A stretch of 64,000 nucleotides of DNA from Cellvibrio fontiphilus. Lineage in GTDB: Bacteria; Pseudomonadota; Gammaproteobacteria; Pseudomonadales; Cellvibrionaceae. Below, piece after piece: positions 61,366 through 64,000 of the stretch. Within the stretch, counting starts at the first letter, position 1. Each line of letters starts with the position of its first letter. The stretch is from NCBI RefSeq assembly GCF_035317345.1, contig NZ_JAYKTU010000003.1; one strand, given 5' to 3'. The translations under genes and the position numbers were made by a program. A model generated the notes under the pieces. The model was given only the letters and a program-made list of their open reading frames with translations, was not told where the DNA came from and did no database searches.

Positions 61366-62436
61366 CTAGGTTTGGATATGCGTTTCCTGCAAGGCGATAG
61401 GCCATGCATAAACTATTGCTTTTACCAGGGTAGCCAGGGGAATCGCAAAAAATACGCCCCAAAACCCCCACAGCCCACCAAAAACCAATACCGCCAAAAT
61501 GATTGCTACCGGGTGCAGATTGACGGCCTCCGAAAAGAGCAATGGCACCAATACGTTGCCGTCCAGAGCCTGAATTACGCCGTAGGCCAGCATTAAATAA
61601 ATAAACTCCGACGACCACCCCCACTGGAAATAAGCCACCAGCGCAACAGGCAAAGTCACCACCGCCGCACCTATATAGGGGATAACTACCGATAACCCCA
61701 CAGCTATCGCCAAGAGCGCGGCGTAATTCAAACCAAACAGGGCAAAAACCACATAGGACACCAGGCCGACAATTAAAATCTCAAGCACTTTGCCGCGCAC
61801 ATAATTGGCAAATTGTTGATTCATCTCCTGCCACACCTTGGTCATCATCGGGCGATTATTGGGCAGGAACCTGGCACACCAGCTAATGATCAGGCTGCTA
61901 TCCTTGAGGAAGAAAAACACCAGAATGGGCACCAGAATTAAATAGATCAACAAACCGATCAACATCGGAATATTAGCAACTGAAACGCTCAACACACCCT
62001 GCCCCAGAGTGGTTAATTCAGCAGTCATGGTGGTAAACAATTGCTCAAGTTGCCGCTCGCTGATCAGGCGTGGATATTTTTCCGGCAACAACATCAACGC
62101 ATTTTGCCCCTCTACCACCATACGCGGCAGCTCGTTAAAAAATTTAAGCAACTGATTCCACAAAATAGGCATGATCACCAGCAGCATGGCAACCAAGGAC
62201 GCCACCAACACCGAGAAGGCAATACTCACGGCCAACCAATGAGGAGTGCCCCAGGAGCGCAAACGGGTCACCATGCCCTGCATAAGAAAGGCGATAACAA
62301 TAGCCGCAATCATAGGTGCAAGGACCTGCCCCATGGTCAACACGGCAATCAGGCCCGCTACCAACAGCAACAGCAACAACAACGCCTCTTCATTCGAGAA
62401 ATAACGATCCAACCAGTTCTGGAAAATTTTTAGCAT
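61366..62436 (-). CDS. AI-2E family transporter (PerM-like)
   Basis: Membrane protein of 356 residues with about eight helices. The AI-2E/PerM family region has LPNNRPMMTKVWQEMNQQFANYVRGKVLEILIVGLV, and the VIPYIGAAVVTLPVALVAYFQW and YGVIQALDGNVLVPLLFSEAVNLHPVAIILAVLVFGGLWG segments are typical. Members export autoinducer-2 or act as Na+/H+ antiporters; which applies here cannot be told. It lies between the Anbu gene and the transglutaminase gene, on the other strand. Confidence 0.9.
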   Translation of the reverse strand: MLKIFQNWLDRYFSNEEALLLLLLLVAGLIAVLTMGQVLAPMIAAIVIAFLMQGMVTRLRSWGTPHWLAVSIAFSVLVASLVAMLLVIMPILWNQLLKFFNELPRMVVEGQNALMLLPEKYPRLISERQLEQLFTTMTAELTTLGQGVLSVSVANIPMLIGLLIYLILVPILVFFFLKDSSLIISWCARFLPNNRPMMTKVWQEMNQQFANYVRGKVLEILIVGLVSYVVFALFGLNYAALLAIAVGLSVVIPYIGAAVVTLPVALVAYFQWGWSSEFIYLMLAYGVIQALDGNVLVPLLFSEAVNLHPVAIILAVLVFGGLWGFWGVFFAIPLATLVKAIVYAWPIALQETHIQT

Positions 62437-62654
62437 AACAAGTTCAACCCGGTAAAACGGCAGTCATTTGAGCCGGCAAGTATAAACAGCTTATCCGGTA
62501 TAAACGGGAGTTCAGTGCACAACCAACCATACCCGCGCCGATGGTGCGGATATTGCGTAGCCTCTTGTCAGTCACTGATAACGCCCGCGTCTATCGCCCA
62601 ACACAAAGGTAATACTGGCGTGGCATGATCAGCTATGGCTCATTTCCATGACCA

Positions 62655-62672
62655 GTGCACCCTTTGGTGCAC
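62655..62672. promoter_or_regulatory. Palindrome upstream of transglutaminase gene
   Basis: GTGCACC, CTTT, GGTGCAC: perfect 7-bp arms, 56-73 bp upstream of ATG 62728. It may be a regulator site. The rest of 62437-62727 (291 bp) holds no gene I can support. Confidence 0.4.
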
Positions 62673-62727
62673 CATCATGGCGCTTATTAAATGGCGCTTA
62701 CGATTGATATGCAGGAAGGACAACTTT

Positions 62728-64000
62728 ATGGCCATTCGCGTTGCCATTCACCACAAAACTTTTTACCGGTTTGACCGTTTAACGACGCTCTTTCCCCACG
62801 TGTTGCGCCTGCGTCCGGCGCCCCATAGCCGCACCAAAATTCACAGCTATTCACTCAAAATCACTCCGGAAAAACATTTTCTCAACTGGCAACAAGACCC
62901 TTTTGGCAACTTTCAGGCGCGTTTGGTATTCCCTGAACAAACCAGGGAATTGGCGATAGAGGTTGAGGTCATCGCCGACATGACCTCCATCAACCCCTTT
63001 GATTTTTTTGTGGAGGACTATGCCCAGCACATTCCCTTTCACTACGACGAACAGCTGCAGCGCGAGCTGATTCCCTATCTGGAAGTCACCGAAGCTGGCC
63101 CGCTATTGAGCGCGCGAGTCGCGGCGATTAACGCGGAAATAGCACAGCGCGAAAAACAGGATAAACCCTGGCATGTGAACGATTTTCTGGTAAGCGTAAA
63201 CCAGCAACTGCAACAGGACATAGCCTACGGCGTGCGCCTGGAGCCGGGCATCCAAAGCTGCGAGGAAACCCTCAGCCTCGCCAAAGGCTCCTGCCGCGAC
63301 AGCGCGTGGCTATTGGTACAAATTTTCCGCCATCTGGGTTATGCCGCACGTTTTGCCTCGGGTTATCTGGTGCAACTCACCGCTGATATCAAAGCACTGG
63401 ACGGCCCCAGCGGCCCGGAAAATGATTTCACCGATTTGCACGCCTGGACTGAAGTGTTTATCCCCGGCGCCGGTTGGATCGGCCTTGACCCTACCTCCGG
63501 CCTGCTCGCCACCGAAGGGCATATTCCCCTCGCCTGCACTCCCGACCCGATTTCTGCTGCGCCCATCACCGGTGCCACCAGCAAGTGCGAGGTGGAGTTC
63601 AGCTACAGCAATGAAGTGTTCCGTATCCTTGAAGACCCGCGCGTCACCAAGCCCTACACCGAGGAGCAGTGGGCGACGATTAATGCGCTGGGCGCGGCGG
63701 TGGATAAAGACCTGATCGAACAGGATGTGCGCCTCACCACCGGCGGCGAACCGACGTTTGTGTCCATTGACGATATGGAATCCGAGCAGTGGAATACCGG
63801 TGCACTGGGCGCTGACAAATTGCGCCTCGCCAAAGATTTATTACTGCGCATGCGCAACACCTTTGCGCCCAACGGTCTACTGCATTACGGTCAGGGCAAA
63901 TGGTACCCGGGCGAAGAAGTACCGCGCTGGGCGCTGGGCTGTTTTTGGCGAACCGATGGTGAAGCCCTGTGGAGCAACCCCGACCTGCTCGCGCGCGCCG
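62728..64000 (+). CDS. Transglutaminase/DUF2126 protein, 3' end outside window
   Basis: First 424 codons of a large protein (family members are about 1,100 residues), running off the right edge. AGGAAGGA precedes ATG 62728. The N-terminal bacterial transglutaminase-like domain has the triad Cys189 (GSCRDSAW), His238 (DLHAWTEVF) and Asp254 (IGLDPTSG). DUF2126 begins around residue 330 (RLTTGGEPTFVSIDDM). These proteins occur with Anbu, alpha-E and circularly permuted ATP-grasp proteins in a proposed peptide-synthesis and degradation system. Partners beyond the window edge are likely. Confidence 0.9.
   Translation, partial: MAIRVAIHHKTFYRFDRLTTLFPHVLRLRPAPHSRTKIHSYSLKITPEKHFLNWQQDPFGNFQARLVFPEQTRELAIEVEVIADMTSINPFDFFVEDYAQHIPFHYDEQLQRELIPYLEVTEAGPLLSARVAAINAEIAQREKQDKPWHVNDFLVSVNQQLQQDIAYGVRLEPGIQSCEETLSLAKGSCRDSAWLLVQIFRHLGYAARFASGYLVQLTADIKALDGPSGPENDFTDLHAWTEVFIPGAGWIGLDPTSGLLATEGHIPLACTPDPISAAPITGATSKCEVEFSYSNEVFRILEDPRVTKPYTEEQWATINALGAAVDKDLIEQDVRLTTGGEPTFVSIDDMESEQWNTGALGADKLRLAKDLLLRMRNTFAPNGLLHYGQGKWYPGEEVPRWALGCFWRTDGEALWSNPDLLARA

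Overview
The window reads as chromosome of a Gram-negative gammaproteobacterium, most likely in or near Cellvibrio (Cellvibrionaceae). Three things suggest this. The conserved block dsbD-aroQ-accB-accC-prmA-(zinc-ribbon/DUF3426)-dusB-fis-purH-purD has the order known from Pseudomonas and relatives. The yebC/ruvCAB/tol-pal block is proteobacterial. The polyserine linkers in a secreted lipoprotein (43045-45369) are a habit of Cellvibrio, Saccharophagus and Teredinibacter. The genus is an inference; no rRNA or tRNA gene was recognised.

Layout. 1-1301 is the edge of a mobile region: an integron attC-like site, an AT-rich gene cassette, the start of a second attC, and the C-terminal remnant of an IS110/IS1111-family transposase. 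1407-15234 is core metabolism: a TPR lipoprotein, periplasmic disulfide reduction (dsbD), shikimate and fatty-acid precursor synthesis (aroQ, accBC), ribosomal protein methylation (prmA), tRNA modification plus the nucleoid protein Fis, and purine synthesis (purH, purD). 15408-25092 is a more variable stretch: an HDAC-like amidohydrolase, a Pat-like protein acetyltransferase in line with a pilU-type ATPase, a RidA-like protein, a YejK nucleoid protein, a TetR regulator with three matching operator sites around it and an LpxR-like outer-membrane protein, and a secreted gluzincin protease. 25093-25718 has no convincing gene but holds a strong orphan terminator.

25719-34131 runs leftward and carries cpoB, pal, tolB, tolA, tolR, tolQ (envelope constriction at division) and ruvB, ruvA, ruvC (Holliday junction processing), then an unusual membrane-anchored XRE-type regulator and yebC. 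aspS, a FmdB zinc ribbon, mtgA, a DUF4124 protein and a Rieske protein follow to 38059. 38287-45369 is accessory: a DUF1704 (QEGLA/MATCAP-type) metallopeptidase-like protein, two unknown small proteins facing each other, a RoxA-like di-heme cytochrome lipoprotein, and a seven-repeat FG-GAP lipoprotein.

45465-58777 returns to housekeeping: tilS, an S9 peptidase, greB, metG, the complete rsxABCDGE (rnf) electron-transport operon and an MscS channel. The window ends with a DUF945 protein, an Anbu-type proteasome-like peptidase, an AI-2E family permease, and the first 424 codons of a transglutaminase/DUF2126 protein. Anbu and that transglutaminase family are known genomic partners.

No CRISPR array, prophage or complete insertion sequence was seen. 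The most noteworthy items are the attC/IS1111 junction, the TetR/LpxR-like regulatory module, the XRE-membrane-beta regulator between yebC and ruvC, the FG-GAP lipoprotein with polyserine inside one blade, the Pat-like protein that seems to lack its ATP-binding segment, and the Anbu/transglutaminase neighbourhood.
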